Shown here: positions 9,056-17,509 of the stretch, piece by piece
Numbering within the stretch: the first letter of the stretch is position 1
Layout of the letters: each line of letters begins with the position of its first letter
Assembly (NCBI GenBank): GCA_934476075.1
Contig: CAKSNH010000001.1
Span: forward strand, 62,001-126,000
Reading direction: 5' to 3'
Length of the DNA stretch: 64,000 nt
From: an uncultured Clostridia bacterium
Lineage (GTDB): Bacteria > Bacillota > Clostridia > UBA1381
Translations under genes and position numbers: made by a program
Notes under the pieces: generated by a model
What the model saw: the letters and a program-made list of their open reading frames with translations, nothing else
Database searches by the model: none
Told to the model about the DNA's origin: nothing

Positions 9056-9073
9056 ATTTCTGCCTCCTGTATA

Positions 9074-10447
9074 TTATAAATTCCAAACTAATTTTTTAAA
9101 CAATTCCCCACGTTCCTCAAAATTTCTGAACATATCAAAACTGGTACTTGCCGGTGATAAAATTACATTGTCACCGCTCTTTGCTGTATTAAATGCCGTT
9201 TCAACCGCATATTCATAGCTGTCCGCATGAATTACCTGTATATCCCTGCCCTTCCCCGTCAATTCAATTTGACGTTTCAGCGACATTTCAATATCTTTCG
9301 CACTTGCTCCGAGCAGTATCAATACTTTCACTTTTTCAGTCAGCACTTCGCCCAACTCGTCATAAGGTATTCCTTTTTGCTTTCCTCCGCAAATCAAAAT
9401 AACTTTTTCGTCAAATACACTCAGCGTATTTTTTGTACGATTTGGGCTTGAATCTATGGAACTGTTATAAAACTTAATTCCGTTAATTTCCCGAACAAAT
9501 TCTGTTCTGTGTGCAACTCCGTTAAACGTTTTGGCAATACTTACAATCGCATTTGCGGATACATAATCATACACCGCCCCGATAGCCGCCATATAATTTT
9601 CTGTGTTATATCTGCCCGGTATTTTTATATCGTTAATATTAAGTATTTTCTCACCGTTTATGCAAATATAGTCACTATCTATGTAAATATCTTTTTTGTT
9701 TGCATATGAAAAATATTCGCATTTCCCGACTGCATTTTCACCTATTCGGCGAGTAACGTCATTATCATAATTGACAATCAGTTTATCGGATTTATTCTGA
9801 TACCGCATTATATTTTCTTTTGCCGATATGTACTCATCATAATCTTTGTGCATATCCAAATGGTTCGGCGAAATATTGGTTATTACCGAAATATTCGGAG
9901 ATTTTTTCATTGTGTGCAGCTGAAAACTTGATAATTCCAAAACAACAAAATGCTCTTTTTTTATATTATCTATTTCTCCTAGGAGCGGTCTGCCGATATT
10001 GCCGCCGACCCACACCGTATATCCCTGCTGCATCAGCATTTTGTAAATCAATGTGGTAGTTGTGGTTTTTCCGTCACTTCCCGTAACCCCGATAATACGT
10101 GCGGGACAAAGTTCAAAAAAGGCTTCCATTTCCGATGTCACAATAACACCGCTGTTTCTTGCACTTACAAGCTCTGGAATATCAAATCTCATTCCGGGCG
10201 TTTTAAATATAATATCCTGACCATTCAAATTTTCAAGATAATTTTCGCCCAGCTGCCATTTTACACCCAATGCCGATAATTTTTCATATGTATCCCCAAG
10301 CTGAGCCTTTTCACGCTTGTCACAGCATACGATATTTGCATTAAGCCCCGACAAATACTCCGCAAGAGGAACATTGCTAATTCCCACACCCAATATTGCA
10401 ATATTTTTACCGCTTATATATTTCTTGAACAAATCCAATTTTGACAT
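9074..10447 (-). CDS. murD: UDP-N-acetylmuramoyl-L-alanine--D-glutamate ligase
   Basis: A 457-residue Mur ligase of normal MurD length. The N-terminal Rossmann region has GVGISNVPLAEYL, the ATP loop is GVTGSDGKTTTT, and the central NISPNHLDMH and C-terminal HRTEFV and NSSIDSSPNRT segments match MurD. It adds D-glutamate to UDP-MurNAc-L-Ala in the cytoplasmic phase of peptidoglycan synthesis. It is not in a classical dcw cluster here; it heads a cluster with three peptidases, an acetyltransferase and a hydrolase. The ribosome site is weak (GGTGAT). Confidence 0.95.
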   Translation of the reverse strand: MSKLDLFKKYISGKNIAILGVGISNVPLAEYLSGLNANIVCCDKREKAQLGDTYEKLSALGVKWQLGENYLENLNGQDIIFKTPGMRFDIPELVSARNSGVIVTSEMEAFFELCPARIIGVTGSDGKTTTTTLIYKMLMQQGYTVWVGGNIGRPLLGEIDNIKKEHFVVLELSSFQLHTMKKSPNISVITNISPNHLDMHKDYDEYISAKENIMRYQNKSDKLIVNYDNDVTRRIGENAVGKCEYFSYANKKDIYIDSDYICINGEKILNINDIKIPGRYNTENYMAAIGAVYDYVSANAIVSIAKTFNGVAHRTEFVREINGIKFYNSSIDSSPNRTKNTLSVFDEKVILICGGKQKGIPYDELGEVLTEKVKVLILLGASAKDIEMSLKRQIELTGKGRDIQVIHADSYEYAVETAFNTAKSGDNVILSPASTSFDMFRNFEERGELFKKLVWNL

Positions 10448-10513
10448 AATATCACCAATCCCAATTTATTATTTTTAAAATTATATGATTTGATACCATA
10501 TCATATTAAAAAA

Positions 10514-11173
10514 TTATGCCGTCAAAAAAGCTGTCAACGGCTTGTCAAAACATTTGGTAAATAGTTTCAATAAAATTCCCACACCGAATGCAGCTATTAT
10601 AGTGCCTTCACGCACACCGTTCAATTCATGCAGAGCAATAACCGATAATATTGCGGCAATAACCACAACGCTCCAATCGAAAATCATTTTAGCGGTTGAA
10701 AGCTGTATTTTAGTCTTGTACGCTACCGCCTGCATAACACCCTCGCCCGGCAGCGACAATATATTCGCCGATATGTAGAATAAAATTCCTAATGCTACCA
10801 ATGCCATGCTTATACACACATACACCAATCTCATTCCGTAGTTGGTACATGGCGGTAAAAAATTGTTACACAAAAAATTTGACAAACTGACAAACAGCCC
10901 AAACAATGATGAACAAAAGATTTGCAATAAATTAAACCACTTAAATTCTTTGTTCATAATCAATATTTGAATTAAAATAAAAGATACAAAAACAACAGTT
11001 GTGCAGATACCCATATCAATATTTGTAATTACACTCAAAACGCATGGTATAGAGTTTACGGGTGATACTCCCAAATCAGAGGTTTTTGAAACCGAAACTC
11101 CCAAAGCCATTATAAACAGTCCTATACAATATACCGCCAATCTTTTAATCACATTTATATATTTTTTCTCCAT
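10514..11173 (-). CDS. YitT/YczE-type integral membrane protein
   Basis: A 219-residue membrane protein starting at MEKKYINVIKRL, chosen because GGAAGG lies 10 nt upstream and because any longer start would read back through an intrinsic terminator. It has about five or six hydrophobic segments and the GVSVSKTSDLGVSPVNS stretch typical of YczE/YitT-like proteins (old DUF161/COG2364 type). Their function is not settled; roles in transport or in modulating peptide synthesis have been proposed. It stands as a single gene between terminators of the ispH-rpsA unit and the murD unit. Confidence 0.75.
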   Translation of the reverse strand: MEKKYINVIKRLAVYCIGLFIMALGVSVSKTSDLGVSPVNSIPCVLSVITNIDMGICTTVVFVSFILIQILIMNKEFKWFNLLQIFCSSLFGLFVSLSNFLCNNFLPPCTNYGMRLVYVCISMALVALGILFYISANILSLPGEGVMQAVAYKTKIQLSTAKMIFDWSVVVIAAILSVIALHELNGVREGTIIAAFGVGILLKLFTKCFDKPLTAFLTA

Positions 11174-11210
11174 AAACTGCATTCCTTCCCACGGATAATA
11201 TACCATTACA

Positions 11211-11238
11211 AAAAAAGCCGACCGAAGTCGACTTTTTA
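11211..11238 (-). terminator. Intrinsic terminator after ispH-rpsA
   Basis: On the minus strand a 7 bp stem with a TTCG tetraloop (AGTCGAC, loop, GTCGGCT) is followed by six T residues. It is a textbook Rho-independent terminator for the long transcription unit ending with ribosomal protein S1. Confidence 0.9.
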
Positions 11239-11239
11239 T

Positions 11240-11278
11240 AACAAACAACATTGCACATATCGTGCGATGTTGTTTGTT
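11240..11278 (-). repeat. Long imperfect palindrome just before the rpsA terminator
   Basis: Two 17 nt arms (11240-11256 and 11262-11278) pair with one mismatch around a 5 nt loop, immediately upstream of the UUCG terminator on the minus strand. It may protect the 3' end of the S1 transcript or act as a second terminator. Confidence 0.6.
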
Positions 11279-11344
11279 AAATAATTGCATTTATTTTGCA
11301 ATGAAAAGCTAATCTGCTTGTCAAATATTCTGATAAACCACAAA

Positions 11345-13273
11345 TTATTCAGCGTCAGCAGCTTCTTCGTCGGCTTTTTCTTGTGCAGGAGCCAACAAAG
11401 CTTTAATGCTTAGGCTGATTTTCTTTTCATCCCAGTTAATGTCAGTAATCTTAGCATCAACAGTCTGACCGATTGTCAATACATCTTCCGGCTTACCGAT
11501 TCTTTCGTTAGCAATTTGAGAGATGTGGATAAGACCGTCAACAGTAGGCATAATTTCAGCAAATGCACCGAAAGGCATCATACGAACGATTTTACATGAT
11601 ACTACATCGCCGACATTGTATTTAGTTTGAGCGATTGTCCAAGGGTTGTCCTCTTGTTTCTTGTAACCCAAAGAAATTTTCTTTGTTTCAGGGTTAAGGT
11701 CTTTGATGTAAACTTTAACTACATCGCCTTCTTTAACAACTTCTGACGGGTGTTTAATCTTTGTCCAGCTAAGCTCTGAAATGTGAACCAAACCGTCTAC
11801 ACCGCCGATGTCAACAAATGCACCGAAGTTTGTGATTGACTTAACTGTACCTGTATATTCCTTGCCAACTTCAACATCAGCCCAGAACTTATCTTCAATA
11901 GCTTTCTTTTGTTCTTCAAGAACCGAACGAACAGAACCGACAACACGTCTTCTTCTTTCATCGATTTCGATAATTCTGTAATTAACTGTTGTACCGATAA
12001 GAGTTGTAAGGTCTTGTACAAATCTTTCAGATGCTTGACGAGCAGGAACGAATACTTTGTTGCCTTCTGTCAAAACGATAACGCCGCCTTTAACAGCTTG
12101 AATTACTTTACCTTCAAGAATTGTCTTTGCTTCAAATGCTTCTTGAATCTTCTTCCAGCTTTCCATAGCAACAAGTTTCTTTCTTGAAAGAACCGTCTTG
12201 CCTTCTGCGTCATTAACACCAACAACATATACTTCGATTTCATCGCCTACTTTAACAAGGTCAGCAGGTTTTAGTGATGGGTCGTCAGTAAGATTGTCAA
12301 GTGTCAAAATACCGTCAGATTTAAAGCCAAGGTCTACAATAACTTCGTTATTGCGAACTTCGACAACAGTACCGGTTACTATATCTCCTGTATTTAAAGT
12401 TTTTAAAGAATCCTCTAGCATTTGTTCAAAATTTTCTTTTTCCATTGTTGAATAAACCTCCTCGATAATACGACGTGGCGTTGACGCTCCTGCCGTAATA
12501 CCTATTTTTTTATTTTTAAAATTTATATTTTGAGGCAAGTCCTCAAAAGTTTCGATATGAAAAGTCAGCGGACAGCATTTCTTTGAAATTTCATAAAGCT
12601 TTTTTGTATTGGAGCTTTCCTTTCCGCCGACGACAATCATCACATCCGATTCGGATGCTAACTTTAACGTTTCCGATTGTCTATCTTTCGTCGCATTACA
12701 TATTGTATCAAAAAATACTACCTCTTTGCAAGTTTTTTTTATAAATTGTACAATTTGACCAAAAATTTCTCTATTTATTGTAGTTTGTGCTACAATACAT
12801 ACTTTTTTTTGTGCAATTTTATCAAAAATTTTATCATCACAGCTATACAAAACAATGGCACTGTCATCGCACCAACCGTTTATTCCTATAACTTCGGGAT
12901 GTTTTTCATCACCGACAATGACAATTTGATAACCTTTTTCGTGGTATTCTTTTACAATTCTATGTATTTTTGCAACAAAAGGACAAGTCAAATCCTCATA
13001 CATGACATTCTTATTTTTTATTATATCCAATGCTTTTTTCGGAATACCATGTGTCCTGATAATCACATCAACTCCGTCTTGGATTTCATTCACGTCATTG
13101 TATACGATAACTCCACGCTGCTGCAAATCTTCAACGACTTGTTTATTATGAATTAATTGACCGAGAGTAGCTATATTTCCATGTCCTTTTTCTTCAACTT
13201 TGGCATAAACGGCGTCAACCGCACGTTTTACACCGTAACAAAATCCGGCTGTTTTAGCAATAGTTACACTCAT
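11345..13273 (-). CDS. ispH: Fused 4-hydroxy-3-methylbut-2-enyl diphosphate reductase (IspH) and ribosomal protein S1
   Basis: A 642-residue fusion. Residues 1 to about 285 are IspH: the 4Fe-4S cysteines appear in GFCYGV, LTCPFV and ICNATKDRQ, and the substrate histidines in LIHNK and RTHGIP. IspH makes IPP and DMAPP in the last step of the MEP isoprenoid pathway. From about residue 300 four S1 RNA-binding repeats follow, the third and fourth being the best conserved (FGAFVDIGGVDGLVHIS and FGAFAEIMPTVDGLIHIS). Such fusions are known in Clostridia. The ATG at 13273 has GGAGG 8 nt upstream; plsC ends 3 nt before it. Confidence 0.95.
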   Translation of the reverse strand: MSVTIAKTAGFCYGVKRAVDAVYAKVEEKGHGNIATLGQLIHNKQVVEDLQQRGVIVYNDVNEIQDGVDVIIRTHGIPKKALDIIKNKNVMYEDLTCPFVAKIHRIVKEYHEKGYQIVIVGDEKHPEVIGINGWCDDSAIVLYSCDDKIFDKIAQKKVCIVAQTTINREIFGQIVQFIKKTCKEVVFFDTICNATKDRQSETLKLASESDVMIVVGGKESSNTKKLYEISKKCCPLTFHIETFEDLPQNINFKNKKIGITAGASTPRRIIEEVYSTMEKENFEQMLEDSLKTLNTGDIVTGTVVEVRNNEVIVDLGFKSDGILTLDNLTDDPSLKPADLVKVGDEIEVYVVGVNDAEGKTVLSRKKLVAMESWKKIQEAFEAKTILEGKVIQAVKGGVIVLTEGNKVFVPARQASERFVQDLTTLIGTTVNYRIIEIDERRRRVVGSVRSVLEEQKKAIEDKFWADVEVGKEYTGTVKSITNFGAFVDIGGVDGLVHISELSWTKIKHPSEVVKEGDVVKVYIKDLNPETKKISLGYKKQEDNPWTIAQTKYNVGDVVSCKIVRMMPFGAFAEIMPTVDGLIHISQIANERIGKPEDVLTIGQTVDAKITDINWDEKKISLSIKALLAPAQEKADEEAADAE

Positions 13274-13276
13274 CAA

Positions 13277-13858
13277 TTAAGCCTCCAATTTATATATCGT
13301 ATCTAATACCTGATTACTTAACCCCTGTAACTCATCCATTGTAAGTTTTTTATCAAAAAATTCATCAAATACGATAGGTTTACCGTAAATAACTTTTATT
13401 TTTGACATAAATTTGTATTTACCTACTATGTGTACAGGAATTATCGGAACACCGGCTCTGGTTGCAATCATTGCCACACCGGCTTTTGCCTGTCCTTTTG
13501 CCCCGTCACGGACTCTTTTTCCCTCAGGGAACATAAGCATAATATTATTTTGACTCAGAATATTCAGTGCACTCTTTATTGCACCTATGTCACCTCGTCC
13601 CCGATGAACGGGAAATGCTCCCAAACTTCTAAAAAATTTATCCAAAAATTTATTTTTAAACATTTCTGCTTTTGCCATGTATCGAATATTTCTCGGAGTT
13701 GTAAGACCAACCGTCACAACGTCCCAATTAGACCTGTGATTTACCGCTAAAATAGCACTGCTGTCCGCAGGAATATTCTCAACACCGATTTTCTCTATAC
13801 GAAATGCCACATGAAAAAAAATCGAAACCACACCTTTTGCAAAATTATAAAATGACAC
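13277..13858 (-). CDS. plsC: 1-acyl-sn-glycerol-3-phosphate acyltransferase
   Basis: A 193-residue acyltransferase with the catalytic NHRSNWD (HX4D) motif, the GAFPVHRG block and the FPEGKR block that binds the glycerol phosphate. It transfers an acyl group to lysophosphatidic acid to give phosphatidic acid, the precursor of membrane phospholipids. It lies between cmk and ispH-rpsA, the order found in many Clostridia, with very short gaps, so it belongs to that operon. Confidence 0.93.
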   Translation of the reverse strand: MSFYNFAKGVVSIFFHVAFRIEKIGVENIPADSSAILAVNHRSNWDVVTVGLTTPRNIRYMAKAEMFKNKFLDKFFRSLGAFPVHRGRGDIGAIKSALNILSQNNIMLMFPEGKRVRDGAKGQAKAGVAMIATRAGVPIIPVHIVGKYKFMSKIKVIYGKPIVFDEFFDKKLTMDELQGLSNQVLDTIYKLEA

Positions 13859-13872
13859 CTTTTAAGCCCCCA

Positions 13873-14547
13873 TTATCTAATCTTCTCTTTTATAATATTT
13901 TTTATACATTCTACGGCTTCATCTAAATTTTTGTCGGTTGTATCCACCAATATCGCATCATCAGCTTGTTTCAGCGGTGCAAATTCTCTTTCCGAGTCAT
14001 TTTTATCTCTGTAAGCCATATCCTTCTTTACATCTTCAAAATTACATTCCGAGCCTTTTTCGATAAGCTCGTCATATCTTCTTTTGGCTCTTGCGTCCAA
14101 AGATGCGGTAAGGAATATTTTTATATCGGCGTCCGGAAGCACATATGTACCTATATCCCTGCCGTCCATAATAACATTATCCTTTTTTGCAAGTTCTCGC
14201 TGCATATCTACAAGCTTTAATCTCACTTCCGGAATAACCGCAATATTTGACGCTCCCAAACTCACGTCAGCCTCTCTGATACGCTCCGAAACATCAGTGC
14301 CGCCCAAAAATATTCTTTGTCCCTGCTCTGTATATTTCAGACTTATCTTAATATCGTCAAGTTTTGAAATCAGTTTTTTCCTGTCATTTACTATATCTAT
14401 TCCGTTATTTATGGCATAAAGTGCCGATGCACGATACATAGCACCTGTATCTATATAAACGAAACCCATCTCACCCGCAACAATTTTTGAAATTGTGCTT
14501 TTGCCCGCACCTGCCGGTCCGTCAATCGCTATACTTATGTTACTCAA
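13873..14547 (-). CDS. cmk: Cytidylate kinase
   Basis: A 224-residue P-loop kinase with GPAGAGKSTISK at residue 10, the GRDIGTYV block and a C-terminal RDKNDSERE segment, all characteristic of bacterial CMP kinase. It phosphorylates CMP and dCMP for nucleic acid and lipid precursor synthesis. The cmk-plsC-ispH-rpsA order is conserved in Firmicutes relatives. Confidence 0.95.
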   Translation of the reverse strand: MSNISIAIDGPAGAGKSTISKIVAGEMGFVYIDTGAMYRASALYAINNGIDIVNDRKKLISKLDDIKISLKYTEQGQRIFLGGTDVSERIREADVSLGASNIAVIPEVRLKLVDMQRELAKKDNVIMDGRDIGTYVLPDADIKIFLTASLDARAKRRYDELIEKGSECNFEDVKKDMAYRDKNDSEREFAPLKQADDAILVDTTDKNLDEAVECIKNIIKEKIR

Positions 14548-14559
14548 CGTATGTTCCCC

Positions 14560-14919
14560 CTACTTTACCAAATCCGGACGAAGAACAACCGCACCGCCCA
14601 AATAAACGTGATTTATCTCTTTTAAACTCTTGTCGGAATTAACGTGCAGAAGAATTCGCACGCATTTTTCCAAAGCTCCGTCAATAGGGATTTCACTCAT
14701 ACACATAAGCGGTACATCTACAATACCCATGTTTCTTGCCGCTCTTGCCGGAAATGCCGCATCCAAATCCGGTGTAAGCGAAAACAGCATACTAATCATA
14801 TCGTCAATTTTCAAATTATTTTCATCAATTATTGCTTTAAGCATTTTTTCGGTTGCAGCCAAAATTTCCTCTGCACTGTTATTTTCAACCGTTATCGCTC
14901 CTCTTATTGCTCTTACCAT
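14560..14919 (-). CDS. aroH: Chorismate mutase, AroH type
   Basis: A 119-residue protein starting MVRAIRGA; GGAGG lies 8 nt before this ATG, which favours it over an upstream ATG. The RGA near the N terminus and TPDLDAAFPARAAR match monofunctional Bacillus-type AroH, which converts chorismate to prephenate for phenylalanine and tyrosine synthesis. It follows the HutP-like gene and precedes cmk closely. Confidence 0.92.
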   Translation of the reverse strand: MVRAIRGAITVENNSAEEILAATEKMLKAIIDENNLKIDDMISMLFSLTPDLDAAFPARAARNMGIVDVPLMCMSEIPIDGALEKCVRILLHVNSDKSLKEINHVYLGGAVVLRPDLVK

Positions 14920-14939
14920 TAATTTTTCCTCCATTATTT

Positions 14940-15350
14940 TTATATAGCTCTGTGACCCAAACCAATCGCCACATCATTCAAATTCAGCAATCCGACAGCA
15001 AAAAATACGCAGACCGCAATGTGGTCGCCTGCCTTTGCAATAGCAATCTTGCCGCCTAAATTAAGTCCCATTGCCTTGGTAATAATCTGTTCGATAGCCT
15101 CGTGTGCCGCACCTACAACCGCACCTTCCTCAGCGTGTGACTCGCCTATTACATTTTCACGTTTTGCCGCCACAACGGCACGCTCAATCATTTTCGTTAC
15201 TGCTGTCGAAAACTCACCGCCGAAATCCACCGCAACTCCATGAATACCTTTGTCATACAATTCCTGCTGTATCAGTTTTTCCTCATCACGGTTATTGCTG
15301 ATTGCAAGTCTGATTGCCGCCGTTGATATTTCTTTACTGCCATACTCCAT
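14940..15350 (-). CDS. HutP-family protein
   Basis: A 136-residue protein starting MEYGSKEIS, with GGAGGGG 6 nt upstream. The sequence (AAIRLAISN, the GIHGVAVDFGGEF block, and a C-terminal GDHIAVCVFFAVGLLNLNDV) matches the HutP superfamily. Bacillus HutP is an RNA-binding antiterminator of the histidine-utilisation operon, activated by histidine and Mg2+. Here no hut genes are nearby; it sits between a flavoprotein and aroH, so the regulated RNA is unknown. Its start lies 16 nt after the flavoprotein stop. Confidence 0.85.
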   Translation of the reverse strand: MEYGSKEISTAAIRLAISNNRDEEKLIQQELYDKGIHGVAVDFGGEFSTAVTKMIERAVVAAKRENVIGESHAEEGAVVGAAHEAIEQIITKAMGLNLGGKIAIAKAGDHIAVCVFFAVGLLNLNDVAIGLGHRAI

Positions 15351-15366
15351 GTTATACCCCTCCGAT

Positions 15367-16596
15367 TTACGCATTTTCACCTGCCAAATGCCCTGTTGAA
15401 AATGCTATTTGCAGATTAAATCCGCCCGTATAAGCATCGACATCTATAACTTCACCCGCAAAATACAGTCCGCTTACCAATTTTGACTCCATGGTTGACG
15501 GATTTATCTCACCGACTTTAACTCCGCCCGATGTGACAATAGCTTCTTCAATCGGTCTGAACCCTTTAACCGTAAGCGGCAAACCCTTCAAAAGTTTAAC
15601 CAATTCCATACGTTCGCTTTTGGTTACGGTATTCACCTCTTTATGCGGCAAAATTCCCGACAATTCTATTATAACAGGAATTAGCGTTTTAGGCAATAGT
15701 TCATCTAACGCATTTATTAAATGTTTTCTTGAAAATTTCTCAAAATCACGCAGAATACGCTTGTCAAGCTGTTCTTCGGTAAGTGCCGGCTTTAAATCTA
15801 TTTCTATCCGATAATTCTCTTTTTCAATATTTTTCATATGTGCACTCGATGACAGTACAATCGGTCCGCTTATTCCGAAATGTGTAAACAGCATTTCACC
15901 AAAATCCGAAAATACTTTCTTGTTCTTTTTATTGAACACCGTAAGTTCCACATTTTTAAGGGACAGTCCCATAATATTGCTTACCCACTTTTCATTTGTC
16001 ACAATCGGCACAAGCGAAGGTTTTGGCTCAATTATCGTATGTCCCACAGATTTAGCCAATTTATAGCCGTCACCCGTCGAACCCGTCAGCGGGTATGATT
16101 TACCGCCTGTCGCAATAATAACGCTGTCAGCGTTGATTTTACCCTCACTGCATATTACACCTTTAACAACGTCATTTTCAACAATCAATTTTTTAACTGT
16201 TGACGTTATAACTTTAACATTTGGTTTAAGTGCAAATTTTTTCAATGTATCCACAACGTCTTTTGCATTGTCCGATACAGGGAATATTCTTCCTCCACGC
16301 TCAACTTTCGTTTCAAGACCAAGTGAATTTAAAAGGTTTATTAAATCAGTGTTTGTAAAACCGTACAGTGCACTGTATAAAAATTTAGAATTTGTAGGAA
16401 TATTCGCAAAAAAATCTTCAATATCGGCATTGTTCGTTATATTGCAACGGCCTTTGCCCGTTATACGAATTTTCTTGCCCAAAAAATCATTTTTTTCGAT
16501 TAATATAACATTGGCACCACGCTGTGCCAAAACACCCGCAGCCATAAGTCCGGCAGCACCTCCGCCGACAACGACCGCTGTTTTAGTTTCGCTCAT
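15367..16596 (-). CDS. HI0933/BaiN-type flavoprotein, NAD(P)/FAD-dependent oxidoreductase
   Basis: A 409-residue flavoprotein starting MSETKTAVVV; GAAAGGG is 7 nt upstream. The FAD dinucleotide loop GGGAAGLMAAG is at residue 11, with IEKNDFLGKKIRITGKGRCN nearby and a C-terminal YFAGEVIDVDAYTGGFN block that contacts FAD. Members of the family include BaiN, reported to reduce bile acid intermediates, but most are housekeeping proteins of unknown substrate in Clostridia. Position in the aroH-cmk operon supports the housekeeping reading. Confidence 0.88.
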   Translation of the reverse strand: MSETKTAVVVGGGAAGLMAAGVLAQRGANVILIEKNDFLGKKIRITGKGRCNITNNADIEDFFANIPTNSKFLYSALYGFTNTDLINLLNSLGLETKVERGGRIFPVSDNAKDVVDTLKKFALKPNVKVITSTVKKLIVENDVVKGVICSEGKINADSVIIATGGKSYPLTGSTGDGYKLAKSVGHTIIEPKPSLVPIVTNEKWVSNIMGLSLKNVELTVFNKKNKKVFSDFGEMLFTHFGISGPIVLSSSAHMKNIEKENYRIEIDLKPALTEEQLDKRILRDFEKFSRKHLINALDELLPKTLIPVIIELSGILPHKEVNTVTKSERMELVKLLKGLPLTVKGFRPIEEAIVTSGGVKVGEINPSTMESKLVSGLYFAGEVIDVDAYTGGFNLQIAFSTGHLAGENA

Positions 16597-16616
16597 AAAA
16601 TTTTCCCTTTCCAAAT

Positions 16617-17489
16617 CTAAATTTCTTCACTTCGCTTGTCATATACGCCGTATACGTCCCATATGTGTTCAAGCCGTTCTAGCGTTTCCGACACTTCCTG
16701 TTTCTTGTTCATACCGATAGCCGCAATCAGTGCGTTTATAACGCTCATCGGTGCAACCAAAGAATCGGCAAACGAGTTCATATCGCTCCTTGCGATAAGA
16801 CAATGTGTTGACGCTTTTACTATCGGCGAATTTATACTGTCGGTCAAACCGATAACATATGCACCGTGTTCTTTCGCATAGTCCAATGCTTTAATCGTAC
16901 TTTTTGAATATCTCGGAAAACTTATTCCGAAAACTGCGTCACCGCTTTCAAGCCGTAAAATCTGTTCAAACAAATCACTTCCGCCTGATGTGATTACTTT
17001 TACATCTTTAAAAATCAAATTAAAATAAAAGTCCGCAAATGATGCCAGTGCCGCCGCACTTCTCGCACCTATGATATATATTTTTTTCGCTTTTGTCAAT
17101 ATTTCAACGGATTTTTTAAATTCGTCATGGTCGATTTCCAAAAGCGTTTTTTGTATTTTGTCCATGTCCATTTCCAAAACGTCGGTCAAAACATCTCTGT
17201 CGCCCATTCTCTGCGAGGCAATTTCCATACGCTGAACCGCCGTCAGCTTTGCCTGAGTGACTTCTTGAAGTACACGCTGTAATTTCTGATAGCCGTCAAA
17301 TCCAAGCTCTGCCGAAAATCTCACAACCGTGGATTCGCTCACTCCCACTTCTTCGCTGAGCTTTGCAGCCGTCATATATGCCGCTTTATCATAATGCTCG
17401 ATAATATAATTGCCAATCATTTTTTGGCGTTTGCTGAAACTCCCCATATTATTTTTTATATATAAAATAATATTAGTATCGTTTTCCAC
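16617..17489 (-). CDS. MurR/RpiR-family transcriptional regulator
   Basis: A 290-residue regulator. An N-terminal HTH_6 domain (KRQKMIGNYI ... LSEEVGVSESTVVRF) is followed by a SIS sugar-phosphate-binding domain (YIIGARSAAALAS, GISFPRYSKSTI). GTG at 17489 is taken as start because GAGGAG lies 6 nt upstream; it overlaps the upstream lipoprotein gene by about 20 nt read in the opposite register. RpiR proteins usually sense sugar phosphates or N-acetylmuramate phosphate. The adjacent binding lipoprotein may be controlled by it, but the long transcript with uvrC argues for cotranscription instead. Confidence 0.88.
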   Translation of the reverse strand: MENDTNIILYIKNNMGSFSKRQKMIGNYIIEHYDKAAYMTAAKLSEEVGVSESTVVRFSAELGFDGYQKLQRVLQEVTQAKLTAVQRMEIASQRMGDRDVLTDVLEMDMDKIQKTLLEIDHDEFKKSVEILTKAKKIYIIGARSAAALASFADFYFNLIFKDVKVITSGGSDLFEQILRLESGDAVFGISFPRYSKSTIKALDYAKEHGAYVIGLTDSINSPIVKASTHCLIARSDMNSFADSLVAPMSVINALIAAIGMNKKQEVSETLERLEHIWDVYGVYDKRSEEI

Positions 17490-17509
17490 TTTGCTCTCCT
17501 CTTTTGCTG

